Shown: in pieces, positions 49,205 through 60,710 of the stretch
How positions within the stretch are numbered: position 1 is the first letter of the stretch
How the letters are laid out: each line of letters begins with the position of its first letter
Source: Labia minor
Taxonomy: Eukaryota > Arthropoda > Insecta > Dermaptera > Spongiphoridae
DNA length: 64,000 bases
Direction: 5' to 3'
Assembly: GCA_963082975.1 (NCBI GenBank)
Contig: OY720347.1
Coordinates: forward strand, 46,265,155 to 46,329,154
The notes under the pieces: model-generated
Seen by the model: only the letters and a program-made list of their open reading frames with translations
Databases searched by the model: none
Told to the model about the DNA's origin: nothing
Made by a program: the position numbers and the translations under genes

Positions 49205-49864
49205 CAGGGAGCGGCAAAATGATCTGACGGTTTTAAAATGTAAATAACTCAATCGTTTTAAGAGATACAAAGTGTTTTATTGCATATTACAGATTGCTAT
49301 TTATGAACATTTATAAAAATAACCAAAGAAATGTTTATGTGATCCGTTTAAGATTTGAAGATGACATCTTTCAAATGATGACCATCTTGGGCCATACATT
49401 CTTCCAATCTTGCACTGAAATTGTCAAACACTTTCCCTAACATTGCAGGAGGAAGGTTGGCTATTTCTTGGCGTATGGCTTCCTTGATGTCATCCAGGGG
49501 TTTGTTTGTGTACACTCTTGATTTCAGCAGTCCCCACAAGAAAAAGCCACAAATGCTGAGATCCGGGGAGCGAGGTGGCCACGCAATGTCCCCGAAACGC
49601 GAGATGACTCGGCTCCGCTCCATGGCTACTAAAATGTCCGCACGTAGGCTCTGGAACGCCGCTATCCCCACCAACCTTCCTCCTGCAATGTTAGGGAAAG
49701 TGTTTGACAATTTTAGTGCAAGATTGGAAGAATGCATGGCCCAAGATGGTCATCATTTGAAAGATGTCATCTTCAAATCTTAAACGGATCACATAAACAT
49801 TTCTTTGGTTATTTTATTGAGTTATTTACATTTTAAAACCGTCAGATCATTTTGCCGCTCCCTG
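49205..49864 (-). mobile_element. Tc1/mariner-type element with large inverted arms
   Basis: Ends CAGGGAGCGGCAAAATGATC and its inverse, bounded by TA at 49203 and 49865. The arms extend about 200-250 bp inwards and duplicate the 3' end of the gene in opposite directions. The right arm lacks about 75 bp present in the left. Minus-strand coding remains open at 49348-49737: SRFGDIAWPPRSPDLSI, FFLWGLLKSRVYTNKPLDD and KVFDNFSARLEECMAQDG, the C-terminal half of an insect IS630/Tc1/mariner-class transposase. The N-terminal half is missing, so it is a self-inverted defective derivative. Confidence 0.85.
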
Positions 49865-50456
49865 TATAATAAAAAACTTTTAAGAAATATTTATTTTTTT
49901 ATTTAATTTTTTAAGTACACTCATTTATCTTAATTATTAAGGGTGGACAATGAAAAGAGATGACAAAAAAACATAATATTCATTAAATCATATTTTTTGA
50001 ATTTATATTGATGAAAACTACTCCTATATCTGATAAATAGGATAATTTTAGTTATATATTTTCTTAGATGATGATTTTAGTAAACAATAATAATGATGTT
50101 CTTGTTCGAATAAGAATATAATTTAACCCATAGGTGCCTAAAATTGGATTGATTGCCAATGATAAGTGTATCCTTCTTTAAATTTTGTTTTAAATTGTTC
50201 TAGGACTTTTATGAAATCCTAAATCAAAAGCTGCTGCTATAAAATAGTTCTTTTTAGCTAGAAATTCAAGAGAGATTTTACATGATCTTTTATTCAGTTG
50301 TCTTGAATATTATTTCTTGTGTCCATGATATCTTTGATTAGAGAGAGAATTTTTGTTTGGATATGTTTATTTCATTTAATGGAATTGTAGAGATTTAGAA
50401 GAGCGCTTTTGGAATCGAAGAAGATATTAGATTTGAAATTTTTATATTTGATAGAT
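49865..50456. other. AT-rich stretch, no gene seen
   Basis: Nothing recognised apart from the 8-bp duplication at its right end that belongs to the next element. Confidence 0.4.
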
Positions 50457-50464
50457 ATTCGAAT

Positions 50465-51128
50465 TAGGGCTTACAATACCGAACTAAAATCTGAATTTGG
50501 TATTTGAAATTTGAAATACCGGGATACCGGTATTATTAATAATAAATTTACTAGCTATATTTCTAATTACCTCAGTTGTTATATCGACTTTTTAACAAAT
50601 AATATATGAAATCCAATAAATATTGTTCTGAAATGAGTAGATATTATTTATTTTCTTACATAGAGAGAGTAGGAGTAGATAGATACAAAAAACGTGCAAG
50701 TAAAATAAAGTAAATAATAAATTCTATGTTACATTTTACATATAATAGGCTCGTATGGTATTATATAATTAAAGAATTAAATATAATTAAAGAAGTAAAA
50801 AATATAAAAATATAAATTGAAAGTATTTAATATAACTTGCGTGTTGTTTATTAAAGTTTGCTCTTAAAAAACACAACGAATCAAGCGTTTCATCATCAAG
50901 CGAGGACCGAATTTTCGTACAAATATAACCACCGTCCGAAAAAGCTCTTTCTGATTCTACACTTGTCGGCACTATTGTCATTAAAAAATCATACACATTT
51001 TGTAAATTCGTAAATTCGTAATACCAAAATACCGGTATTTTTACATAAATACCGGTTTTTAATACCGGAGAAAAATCGTCCGGGATCCCGGTATTCGGGA
51101 TCCCGAGATCCCGGTATTGTAAGCCCTA
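50465..51128 (-). mobile_element. hAT-like element with transposase C-terminal fragment
   Basis: Ends TAGGGCTTACAATACCG and CGGTATTGTAAGCCCTA. Perfect 8-bp duplication attcgaat at 50457-50464 and 51129-51136. Minus-strand 50787-50996 encodes TSVESERAFSDGGYICTKIR then ETLDSLCFLRANF, the hAT C-terminal dimerisation block. The rest of the transposase is deleted. Repeated ggtattcgggatcccg-like motifs near the right end are possible transposase binding sites. Confidence 0.9.
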
Positions 51129-51136
51129 ATTCGAAT

Positions 51137-51719
51137 GTATCTCCGATTACCGAAAATAAGAAGTGGAGAAGTGAATGTTTATATAGAAAGATAAGAGAAG
51201 AATCATAAATGGCGCATCATGCTTTATTTAGACCCATTTATTTAGACTATTGGGTTGAAATCGAGTAGTGATTTTTTAGATCGATCTATTAAGATAAGAG
51301 AGAAGATTGGAATCCATTTAGTAATTTTGAAAAAATAAATATTTTTCAATTTTGAAATTGTATAGAATTTGAAACTATAGAATTCTAGATTATTAAAATA
51401 TGACAGAAGAATTTCAATAGTCAATAAAGATGAATTAACACAGATAGCATTAAGATTATTTCCCTGGCAATTGAGGAGTTTATAATGAAGAGTAAGGTGA
51501 ACGCTTTCATATAAATATTTTAGAGATGTGAGCATGCCTCAAACGAGGTTTCCCAAATGCAAAAAAATGTTTTTCTATGTTTAAGGCTGATTCAATCCTT
51601 AATCAGCATTGTATTAATAAATTTATGACTTATCATATTTTAAAAGTGATCTGACTCAAAAAAATGATTTTAATTTCTGAAATCATAATATATCACATAT
51701 TAAAATTCACAATACGTGC
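51137..51719. other. Unassigned stretch between two hAT elements
   Basis: No gene recognised. It continues the sequence that the 50465 element interrupted. Confidence 0.4.
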
Positions 51720-51727
51720 AACTAAAG

Positions 51728-54390
51728 CAGGGGTGGGCAACTTTTTTCAGCATAGGGCCAATTTTCAATTTTCCTCTGACAATGCGGGCCTGATCAAATC
51801 GAGCGATTTAATATACTATATATATATATAATACTTTATATATACTATATAAATAAAACTATGAACATTTTTCGTGAAAAACAATGAAAATTCGGGGGCA
51901 TTAGAAATACGGCACTGCAAATTAAGGGCTACCAAAAATTAGTTATCTAATTAAAAAATGTGAAATTATTTGAATAGAAAAACAATTAACAGAGTAGAAA
52001 ATAAGAATAATAATAAATACATATTTACCACAATGGGAATAAAGTATAAATAAAAATAAAAATTTGCAATTAACACTTTTATTATTGCAATGATTACAAT
52101 AAACTTTCCTCAATCTTCAATGTGATGGATTAAATTTAGAATGTTCCTGATCTATTATTACATCATACTTAGGATCTAATTCGCTAGTAGCAATTCGAAG
52201 AACTGCGTCCAAATTTTCATCTGTTATTCTCGATCTGATTTTACTTTTTGTATGTTTCATTAACGAAAATGTACTTTCGCACAGGTAAGTTGATCCAAAG
52301 AACGCGAGATATTTTTGTGCATGATCCAGAATATTTTTGAAAATTTCCGGATTTAACGAAGCATAAAATTCCGGTACTGATTTTTCAGTAAATTGATTTT
52401 TTAATAGTGCACTTGATTGTAAATTTATCAGTTCTAGTTGAATACTGGATGGTGCATCATCGACATTAAAAGCAAATGGTAGACTTACTAATGCAAGATC
52501 ATTAGAAATTTTATTAAAATCTTCAAATCTTCTTTGAAATTCCGTCAATAAATCTTTTATTATCATTTCATATTTTTCATAATCAGTACTTTTTAAGTTA
52601 TTTTCCCTTTGTTTTAAAGTTGGAAAGTGAATCAACTTTTCCTGTTGAAACTGTTGAGAAAATAATTTTAATTTACTTGTAAATGAGGTAACATTTGTGT
52701 ACATATCATAAATAAAAAGTCCCTTTCCTTGTAATGAAACATTCAAATCGTTCAAATGTGATAATAAATCAACTGAGAAGGAAAGATCATTCAACCATTG
52801 TACATTCTTTAGTTCTTAAAATTCATTAAGCTTGTTTTTAATATTTAAGAAGTTCACAATTTCATCTAACAAATTGTGAAATCGTTTTAATACTTTTGAA
52901 AGACTTAGCCATCTAATCTCCGTATGGTAAGGAATATCACTAAAATCACATTCAATTTCTTTCAAAAAGTTTACGAATTGACGGTGGTTTAATGCTCGTC
53001 CACGGATAAAATTAACAACCTTTGTTACAAGTGATATCACGTGCTTTAGTTTCAGAACCTTTTTACAAAGTGTTTCTTGGTGTAAAATACAATGTAAAAA
53101 AATTATTTCTTTTCCTGGAGTGCACTTTATGTCATCACTTATTCTTTTTAACAATCCAATGTTTTTTCCTGTAAAACTGGGACACCCATCGGTTGTAATA
53201 TTGACAATTTTGTCCCACTTAACATTTTGTTTTTCCAGTACTTCTTGGATCGCCGTAAAAAAGTCTTCGCCAGTGGTGGTGCCTTTCATAGGACATGTAG
53301 AAAGTAATTCCTCGATAATTTCAAATCGATCATTTATACCTCGAATGAAAATTAGAAGTTGACTCGTATCGGTAATATCACACGACTCGTCTAAAGCCAG
53401 TGCATAATAAGTGCAGTTTTCCAATTTTAATTTCAATTGATCACACAAGTTATGTGAAATATTATTTATACGTCTTACAATTGTTCTTCGTGAGAGACTA
53501 ATTTTTTCAAGAGTAGTTTTTTTATCAGGAATTAATAATTCGGCAACATCTAACAAACACTCCTTAAAAAATTCTCCATCAGAAAATGTTTTGCCTTGTT
53601 TCGCAATTTTATGTGCAACAATGTATCCAGCTCTTGTTAAAGCTTTATCTGTCTCTGCCAGGCTTTTGAAAGTACTTTGTTGTTTAGTTAAACCATTTTT
53701 TAATTTCTCTGCTTCAACTTTCATTTGCTCTGGCGAAAATAATTTATATTTGTCGAAATGATTTGTTGAAAAGTGCCGTTTTAAATTATATTCCTTAAAA
53801 ACGGAAATAGTTTTATTACAAACCAAACATACGGCTTTATCTTGTATATTTGTAATTAAATATTTGAAGGTCCAATTATCATTAAAACTGCGGCCTTCGC
53901 CATCAATTTTTCTCTTCTTTAATTGGCTCATTTTATGGGCTGTAATAAATTAAAATTCTATTCATTACAAAAAAAATAATTTGCTATCTTTTCTGGAATA
54001 CCTTATAAAAGTCCAAAATCTAAGGAAATATTGTTCGAATTGTTCTCTAGCTCACAACACACTAATAAACAACCACGATGCACGTACGCACCTACCCGTG
54101 GCCCGTGTGCACGTGTGCGTCCGCGACCGCAGTCGCCGCGTTCGTCTCTCAAAGTCGCTCAAAGTATCAGGTTGCACACGATTGAAATGCACGTTTAGCT
54201 TGCGAAGTTCTCCATCTCACCCTTTAAATGTCTTTTGTCTTTGTCTGGCACTCACAATCATCATCATCTCTTTTTTTTTACACCGCAATCTCGTCACACT
54301 GCTTGCACAATTTTTCATTTATACCGCGGGCCAACTTTAACATCGTAACGGGCCGGATTAGGCCCGCGGGCCGGCAGTTGCCCATCGCTG
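51728..54390 (-). mobile_element. Nearly intact hAT transposon, 2663 bp
   Basis: Ends CAGGGGTGGGCAAC and (inverted) CAGCGATGGGCAAC, with a perfect 8-bp duplication aactaaag at 51720-51727 and 54391-54398. A single long transposase gene (minus, 53931 to 52117) occupies the middle, with about 460 bp of GC-richer leader at its 5' side and about 390 bp of 3' sequence. Structurally complete. Confidence 0.93.
52117..53931 (-). pseudogene. hAT transposase (ZBED/GTF2IRD2-like), one nonsense codon
   Basis: About 604 codons from MSQLKKRKIDGEG to HSKFNPSH*. The N-terminal BED-like zinc finger is AVCLVCNKTISVFKEYNLKR then HFSTNH. RNase H-like core motifs: YYALALDESCDITDTSQL (first catalytic Asp), KIVNITTDGCPSFTGKNIG (second Asp), a C/H pair in LHCILHQETLC, and a C-terminal helical region ending FGSTYLCESTFSLMKHTKSK then RSRITDENLDAVLR (hAT dimerisation, last catalytic Glu). 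The sole defect is an in-frame TAA at 52818-52816; the frame is otherwise open across it. Cargo-free cut-and-paste transposase, probably recently inactivated or an inactive allele. It resembles proteins annotated as GTF2IRD2- or ZBED-like in insects. Confidence 0.9.
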
Positions 54391-54608
54391 AACTAAAGCA
54401 TAATAATAACCCGTAGGAGTTACGGACAACAACCCTAATGACGAAGCCAAGTAAGGAAGGGCCTTCAGTCTCCGGTGGCTCGGTTGTCCCCGACCAAGGT
54501 AGTGGTCGGTCAAGATGCCGATAAAAGGGTGCTAGGGTAAGGTCAGGCTACCAGAAGAAAAAACGACAACTGCTAATATCCAAATATAATACCAGAACGC
54601 TATCATCC

Positions 54609-55106
54609 ATGGAGAAAGTTCAAGAGCTAGAGGAAGAATTTACACTTATCAATTGGGATATTCTTGAACTTTGTGAACTTAAAAGAAGAAGCGAAGATCA
54701 AATGAATCTGAAATCAGGCCACCTGTTCCACTGGAGGTGCGGAGACGAGAAGGACGAGAAGGAAGGAAGTGTGGGGTTTATCATTCACAAGAAACACATA
54801 AATAGCATCATGCAAATTCATAGCATAAGCCTTAAAGTAATTAATCTCATATTAAAACTTAACAGCAGATATACGATGAAGGTGATCCAGGTGTATGCAC
54901 CAACTTCAGCAAGTACGGATGATGAAATAGAGACTATATATGAAAATTATTCGTATTATACCGTCCTGATGGGCGACTTCAATGCTAAATTGGGCCACAA
55001 GAAAGACGACACCGAAACATCTATGGGATACCACGGGTATGGCGTAAGAAACAAAAGAGGAACTATGCTCCTCAATTTCTCTTACGTAATACTCTATTCT
55101 CTATGA
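54609..55106 (+). pseudogene. RTE-like endonuclease domain
   Basis: Reads ILELCELKRR (an altered form of the LxExK metal site), KVIQVYAPTSASTDDEIE and VLMGDFNAKLGH, the EEP-fold catalytic block with Asp and Asn. The C-terminal SDH motif is in another frame at about 55240 (IGSDHRLV), so at least one frameshift separates them. Belongs to the LINE at 54400. Confidence 0.85.
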
Positions 55107-55380
55107 GCTTCTTTAAAAAGAGCCCACAGAGAAATGGACCTGGGTCAGTCCCGAGAATGTTTTTGAAAACGAGATAACGAGATTACCAATAAGAAAGAAA
55201 TTATCCACGATGTGATGGTGCTAAATAAGTTTTCTATAGGCAGCGATCATAGATTGGTCAGTGCCAAAATAAATATCAATCTTGCTAAAGAAAGAAGCAC
55301 CTCAATATTGAAGCGCTGAATGAATGTGTCGTAGGGACTCTAAGGGAAGCTGAAGGCCAGGGGGAACAGGATGAGCAAGC

Positions 55381-55860
55381 TTGGTGACAAAACAACTTAT
55401 GCAAAGGAGAAGGGACCTAAGTGAGAAATATTTAGCAAATTTCATAGAGATCAAAAAATTAAATAAAGAAATATATAAAGCGATAAGAAGGTATATAAGG
55501 AAATTTAACAGCAATGAAATCATCAGAATCATAAATAAAGGGATGAAAGTTTTGAGAAAATCGCTTTCAGAAGGAAAGAAAAATATCTTTAGATTGAAAG
55601 ACAAAAATGGAAGAAGAATATCTGACAGAAAAGGCATCATAGATATTTCTATGCTGAATTATATAGTGATCAATCTAACAAAAAAAGAATTTGGTGAATA
55701 TTCCCAAGATACAAAATCAAGAATCTGAAGAAATTCCTGATATTACGATAGACGAGGTAAGAGCTCTTAAAGGCATGAAAAATAATAAATCGCCCGGAGA
55801 GGATTCAATAACAATCGAAGCAATAAAGCCTGGCGGTGGCCTGTTACTGAAGTTAATCTG
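55381..55860 (+). pseudogene. RTE-like linker and RT N-terminal part
   Basis: QRRRDLSEKYLANFIEIKKL, RLKDKNGRRISDRKGI and, in a second overlapping frame, ITIDEVRALKGMKNNKSPGE then DSITIEAIKPGG. These are the usual segments just before RT block 1. One frameshift is near 55700. The frame is cut at about 55865 by the nested element. Confidence 0.8.
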
Positions 55861-55865
55861 CAAAT

Positions 55866-58592
55866 CTGCAAAGTGACGGATGATCTTTCCCGTCCAATGC
55901 CAAAAGCAGCCGTGGCAATGGGAGTAGCCCGGTCTGTGATCACCCTCCCACACTCAGAGGCACCGCGTTCGGAGACGGCTCGTCACTTTGGAGTGACAAG
56001 AAGAAATATGGATAATAAAGAAAGAGAAATTAATGAAAATAATAAAAATAATAACCCCATAATCAATCCAGGAAAAGACACTAAGATTTTACGATCTCCA
56101 GTAAGAAGGAACAGTGGTAGCGATCTGCCGATTACTGTAAATACAGAGAAAGATCAAAAGTTAGCTTCGCCGAGACAAGGGCCACACAGCAACCCAACGC
56201 CTAAAACCTCGTCTCTGGCGAGCGGTCAGGCCGAGCTGATACTAAAGGATACTGATAAGACAAAAAAGCGTGGTAGTGAAATGGAGAGAAATATAGATCA
56301 TGAGGAACCAGAAGAAAAAGGAGATACTAAGGTGCAGCCGAAACACGGCAGACTTAATTACATAAGCAAACTAAGGAGATGTAATTCCTTGACCGGAGAA
56401 CCAGGAAAAAAAAGAAAAATTACGGAGACGGTGGATCTGCCTATAGAACCCTACAAAAAGAAACAAAGTTCCGAGTCCTTTATACTGATAGAGGCTTTGG
56501 AAATTATCAGCAAACTTAGTAAAGAACTAGAAAAAGTAACAGAAGGAGCGAGCAACACGAAAAGAGAAATTAAGGATATTACTTTGAAACTAAAAAAAAA
56601 CGTCGAAGTATTAAACAGAACATCCATAAAACAGTGGCTGGAGGACCATAAATGGGAAGCTGTGCGAAACGCAGACTGATCTCAGACCTGAACCGCAACG
56701 TGGCGAGACAGTACCGGTAACTGCCGAACTATTATGGGAAAGGATGGACGGCGCTAGTGACAATGGCGACATTCTCAAACTAATCAAGACCAAATGGCCA
56801 GAAAACACCTTTAAGAGGGTGATGGAGAATCCTATCAACCCTCTTTACGGACTCCCTGAATATGACACGGTGATAATAAAAACCTCGACAACTAATACCG
56901 AACGGGGGTTAACTAAAATTCTAAAGGAGAGACACCCTGAATTAAGTGCGTCTACTCAAAAAAGCGTCATTAGTCCCGACCAAATGGCAACAATTACCAC
57001 AGAGTCAACAACCAAAATAGGTACAGTTACCACAAGAAAAGAAAAAAATATATATATTATTGAAAGTGGTGACGAAGTAAACAAAAACATCAACCTACAT
57101 ATGTTAGCGGCACCACCAGCGCCTCTGGCAGTCAAGCGACGTACCGAGCGCTGGGCGGAGAAATTCACTGTCTCCTTTCTATATCTTTCCCCGCAAACGG
57201 AAGCACGCTGGGCGACTAGTCCTTCTTGCTTGCCTGACCTCCGCTAGAGACACATCGCTCCGATCTGATATCCTCCGATTACACGCTTACCGACTCCGTT
57301 ATCCAAAATATATGTTCACTCTCCCGACACCGACCGAGCCTACCTGTTACCTGTATTTTCTCCTGAACAACGACCCGCGCTTACTCAATAACTGAATATC
57401 CTCCTGAACCCGACCAATTGCCTGTTAATTTATTACGATTTCCGATACATATTACATACCGACGCACCGATTCTCTGTTCTGTTCTTAATTCCGTTTATT
57501 CTGTCTGTTACTATATCCTGTGATCCGTTCTTCTATTTGTATTTATTAATGTATTTGCTATATTCCATTTCAATTATATTCATTTCTTGTTATAAAAGAT
57601 ACGTTGTTTATTCATTACCCGTGGCCTTCCTAGACACTTTCCCGAGCACCCGACCCAAGCGATTAAATCATACCACTGTTAATTTAATTGCTAAAACATA
57701 ATATTATTGATGCTCTAAAAGAAGTCAAGAAAAATACTATTTCTAAACAGAGAAAACTTGCGGTCGCTCTTGACTCAAGTGGAAATACCATTAATCTCAA
57801 AAAACTTCTTGAAATAATCTTCTATGACTCAGACGTTGAGATCAAACTATGTACTCTGAAAGGGAAAGTAATTGAAAATAATGAAGAAAACCCATGGAGA
57901 AAAGTGAAACCTAAAAGGAAAAAAACATCAATGGATATAAAACCTATAGAACCCAGTGAAAGTTCCTACTCAGACATCCTTAGGAAACTCAAAAAGGAGA
58001 TTAATATCGAGGAATGTGGTATCAGGATTAATAGCGTTAAAAAAACTAAAGGAGGAAACGTCAGATTAGAAATAGTAGAAAGCAAAGAAGGTGCAAGTGA
58101 TGTTTTCAAAAAAGCTGCTGACGAAAGATTAAAGGGAATAGCAAACACCGGTATAGCGCCCAAAGATACAAAAGCCATTATTATTAGAGACATCGATGGA
58201 ATCACAACAAGTGAGGAAATACAGAAAGCGATAACTGCTGTTTTCATCAACAAGGTCAAACCTGAAGACATAAGAGTAAGCACACCAAAGCTGTCTCTGT
58301 ACAATGGAAATATGTCAACAATAGTAAACCTACCTCGAGCAATAGGAGACGAATTGATCAAACAAAAAAGAATCAAGATAGGATGGGTGAGATGCCGAGT
58401 ACATGAGGCACATATACCGAGAAAATGCTATAGGTGCCAGAATTTTGGACACGTCAGCTACGAATGCCAAGAAAAAAACGAACAGATGAAGGATAAATGC
58501 CTGAAATGCTGTCAAGCAGGACATATAGCTAAGAACTGCAAAAATAGCCCGGTGTGCTATAAGTGCGGCATCCAGGCGACACTACGGAGGTA
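55866..58592 (+). mobile_element. Nested LINE 5' part with gag-like ORF1
   Basis: The RTE reading frame stops at about 55865 and returns at about 58592, with roughly 100 bp of RTE sequence missing. The insert carries only a gag-like ORF1, ending in zinc knuckles, with no reverse transcriptase. That is a 5' piece of an element rather than the usual 3' piece. The CCHC type and the low-complexity charged N-terminus resemble R1/jockey-group gag proteins. The insert itself contains a solo LTR (57102-57695). Confidence 0.7.
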
Positions 58593-58593
58593 A
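55873..58593 (+). pseudogene. Gag-like ORF1 with CCHC zinc knuckles, broken
   Basis: First part 55873-56679 (charged, RRNMDNKEREINENN, with the coiled-coil-like KELEKVTEGASNTKREIKDI). A frameshift near 56680 leads into 56744-57101 (MDGASDNGDILKLIKTKWPE). After the solo LTR the same frame continues from 57701 (NIIDALKEVKKN) to 58593. Two complete CX2CX4HX4C knuckles, CYRCQNFGHVSYEC and CLKCCQAGHIAKNC, and the start of a third, CYKCG, where it is cut off. Probable nucleic-acid-binding ORF1p of a non-LTR retrotransposon. Confidence 0.8.
57102..57695 (+). mobile_element. Solo LTR, about 594 bp
   Basis: Begins TGTTAGCGGCACC. Target duplication acata at 57097-57101 and 57696-57700. Removing the segment with one duplication restores the gag reading frame (N-L-H-N-I-I-D-A-L), which confirms the borders within a few bases. 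A TATA box (tataaaag, 57591) and pyrimidine-rich sequence fit an LTR. The end is GCTAAA(ACA) rather than a clean CA, so the exact 3' base is uncertain. No internal coding region: product of LTR-LTR recombination. Confidence 0.8.
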
Positions 58594-59205
58594 ATAACTA
58601 TAGGACCAATAGTCTGCTTTCTCAACTTTAAAAGTTACTCATGAAAAAATTAACAACCAGATTAACTTCAAAATTGGACTTTTATCAACCAAGAGAACAA
58701 GCGGGCTTTAGAGCGGGTTTTGGTACCAACGATCACCTTCAAGTAATCAAAAGTCTCATTGAAAAATGTGTAGAGTACTATAAACCATTAGTCCTTATAT
58801 TTGTAGATTATGAGAAAGCGTTTGACACTGTAAATCAACATATGATACTTCAAGCTCTTGCTGAATGTAGAATAGATCGCCGATATATATCATTAATAAA
58901 AAGCATATATGAATATGTAAGCGCTTTTATAAGACTCCAGGAAGACACCCCAGCTTTTAAAATAGAAAGAGGAGTGAGACAGAGCGATGTCATATCACCA
59001 AAATTGTTTACAACTCTCCTTGAATATATGTTTAAAAGGATCGTTAAACTTAGAGACTTAGGAATAAACATAGATGGCGAGAAACTAAGTCACCTAAGAT
59101 TCGCCGACGACATTGTTTTAATTGCTGATTGTTTCGGTTCTGCCAAAGTGATGCTGCAAAATCTCAACGAATCATCAAGCCTTGTTAGTCTTAAGATTAA
59201 CCCAA
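58592..59205 (+). pseudogene. RTE-like reverse transcriptase core
   Basis: REQAGFRAGFGTNDHLQVIK, LVLIFVDYEKAFDTVNQ (first catalytic Asp), IERGVRQSDVISPKLF and LSHLRFADDIVLIAD (FADD catalytic pair). It is open from 58641 to 59231, with one stop just upstream (SLLSQL*KLL). The main RT motifs are intact. The consensus GVRQGD reads GVRQSD here. Truncated after LKINPS. Confidence 0.88.
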
Positions 59206-59929
59206 GTATTTTATTTATTAAAATATTTTAGTTTTATTTTATAAATTCATATTTATTTTACTTTTTTATGTAGTTTGAAATTCAAATACAATTAGATATA
59301 TCATATTATACCATACCATTTATCAGATATCATATCAGAATAGATAAAGCTTTAATTTATTATAAGTAAATAATATAAAGTTAGTTTTGAAAAATAAACC
59401 ATTGGAATAAAATGTATTCAAATTAATTTGCAACTTAAATTAATACTTAATGAAATCAATATCAAGATCACTAACAAAACTATAAAAAATATTCGAAAAA
59501 GAAATGAAATTTTAATGAAAATTTAGTATGTGTATCCGCTTGATACATCGACTATAGAAAGCTATTGTTCCTGAAATCGAAAGTGGGAGGAAATGGAATG
59601 GGATGAATCCTTAATATATATTAATTTTGCTCGAAGGCTAAAAAGAGGAATTAATAAAATTACGATAGCAACCTCTTCACTTCTATCGCACCTGGAAATT
59701 TAAATGGACTGTATTAAAGGTCGAATGTTTAATATATTAGGGATTTGGAATTGAAAAAAGATCGCTAAAGAAAACTCTATAATCAACTTTTACAATATTT
59801 TTAATTAAATTAAACTGGGTTCAATGAATATGGATTAATTATATTTAGGTTCACCTAAATATGTATATATATCAACTTAAATCTAAATTTTCAATCTAAA
59901 ATTAATATAGTTCAAAGTGTTCATAAGTG
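59206..59929. other. AT-rich intergenic stretch, no gene seen
   Basis: Nothing recognised between the LINE and the GC-rich island. Confidence 0.4.
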
Positions 59930-60410
59930 CACTTATCTGACCACCGGGAATTGAATTAAATGGGGGTTTACGCTGCCGTTCGCTGCCTGGATGTCTTCTC
60001 TGCTGGTTTCGCAATTGATCCAACGATCAATTGGCTTTGGACCCTCCTCGAGTTTCCAACGGGATGAATGGACCAGCACGGATCCAAAGGTAGAGATGAT
60101 CCCCTCAGGAATCACTGGGTTTGCCCCCTCGGAACAAACTCTGGAGCACAGGACCGGCGGTTGCAATCTGTAGCCTCGTCGACGACCCCAAAAGCACCGC
60201 GTTCGAGTTGTAAATTCGAACGGGTCGAATAAGGCGTCGGTGGGCCAAGGGGCCCCAGTAAGCAGTGGACGAGCAGATAAAAACAACAGGCAGCAGCGAC
60301 AGACAAAGGCAATGGCACTCGGGCGACAGGACAACAGCAGCGGGGCTCCGGAGAGCTCGGCCTGTCTTTTTATATGTAGATAGTAAGGGAGGGGGGTGGT
60401 CAACCTCATG
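59930..60410. other. GC-rich island upstream of gene C, origin unknown
   Basis: About 480 bp of clearly higher GC with sharp edges, in strong contrast with the AT-rich flanks. The minus strand has a TATA-like tatataaaaag at the 60370-60380 edge and an open frame of about 158 codons (60409-59933) with no motif I know. It could be part of an LTR element, a foreign fragment or a regulatory island. It occurs once in the window and has no counterpart before gene B. Confidence 0.45.
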
Positions 60411-60710
60411 AATTTATGACAATAACAATTAAATATTTAAAACTATAAATTAAATTAACTTAAAAATATTAAACTACATTATATAATTAATTAACACTAA
60501 TATTTATAAATATTAAATTAATTACTATTTAAACTTAGTCAGAGGGCGGGAATTCAAATTTATTTGAATTCAGGTTCCATGCGGAAACAGTATGAATTGG
60601 GTTGGACGCTATAGACACATACCCACTGTGTATTGAATAATCATTTATATAAAAAATAAATATAAAATAGAATGATGGTATTATATTATGGTTATTTTAA
60701 TTTCTAGATA

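Larger units (their letters stand above)
54400..59205 (+). mobile_element. RTE-like LINE, interrupted, 3' truncated
   Basis: Apurinic-type endonuclease followed by reverse transcriptase, as in the insect 'endonuclease-reverse transcriptase' LINEs. Endonuclease part 54609-55106 plus a frameshifted continuation with IGSDHRLVSAKI (about 55240). Linker 55381-55728; RT start 55691-55860 (NNKSPGEDSITIEAIKPGG). The RT resumes at about 58592 after a nested insertion. It ends at about 59205 inside the post-RT region, without a 3' end. The left edge adjoins the hAT target duplication. Confidence 0.85.

Noticed and set aside
53120-53362. 80-codon plus-strand frame
   Set aside because: Antisense shadow of the hAT transposase.
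59933-60409. 158-codon minus-strand open frame in the GC-rich island as a gene
   Set aside because: High GC alone produces long frames; no signal peptide, motif or splice structure supports it.
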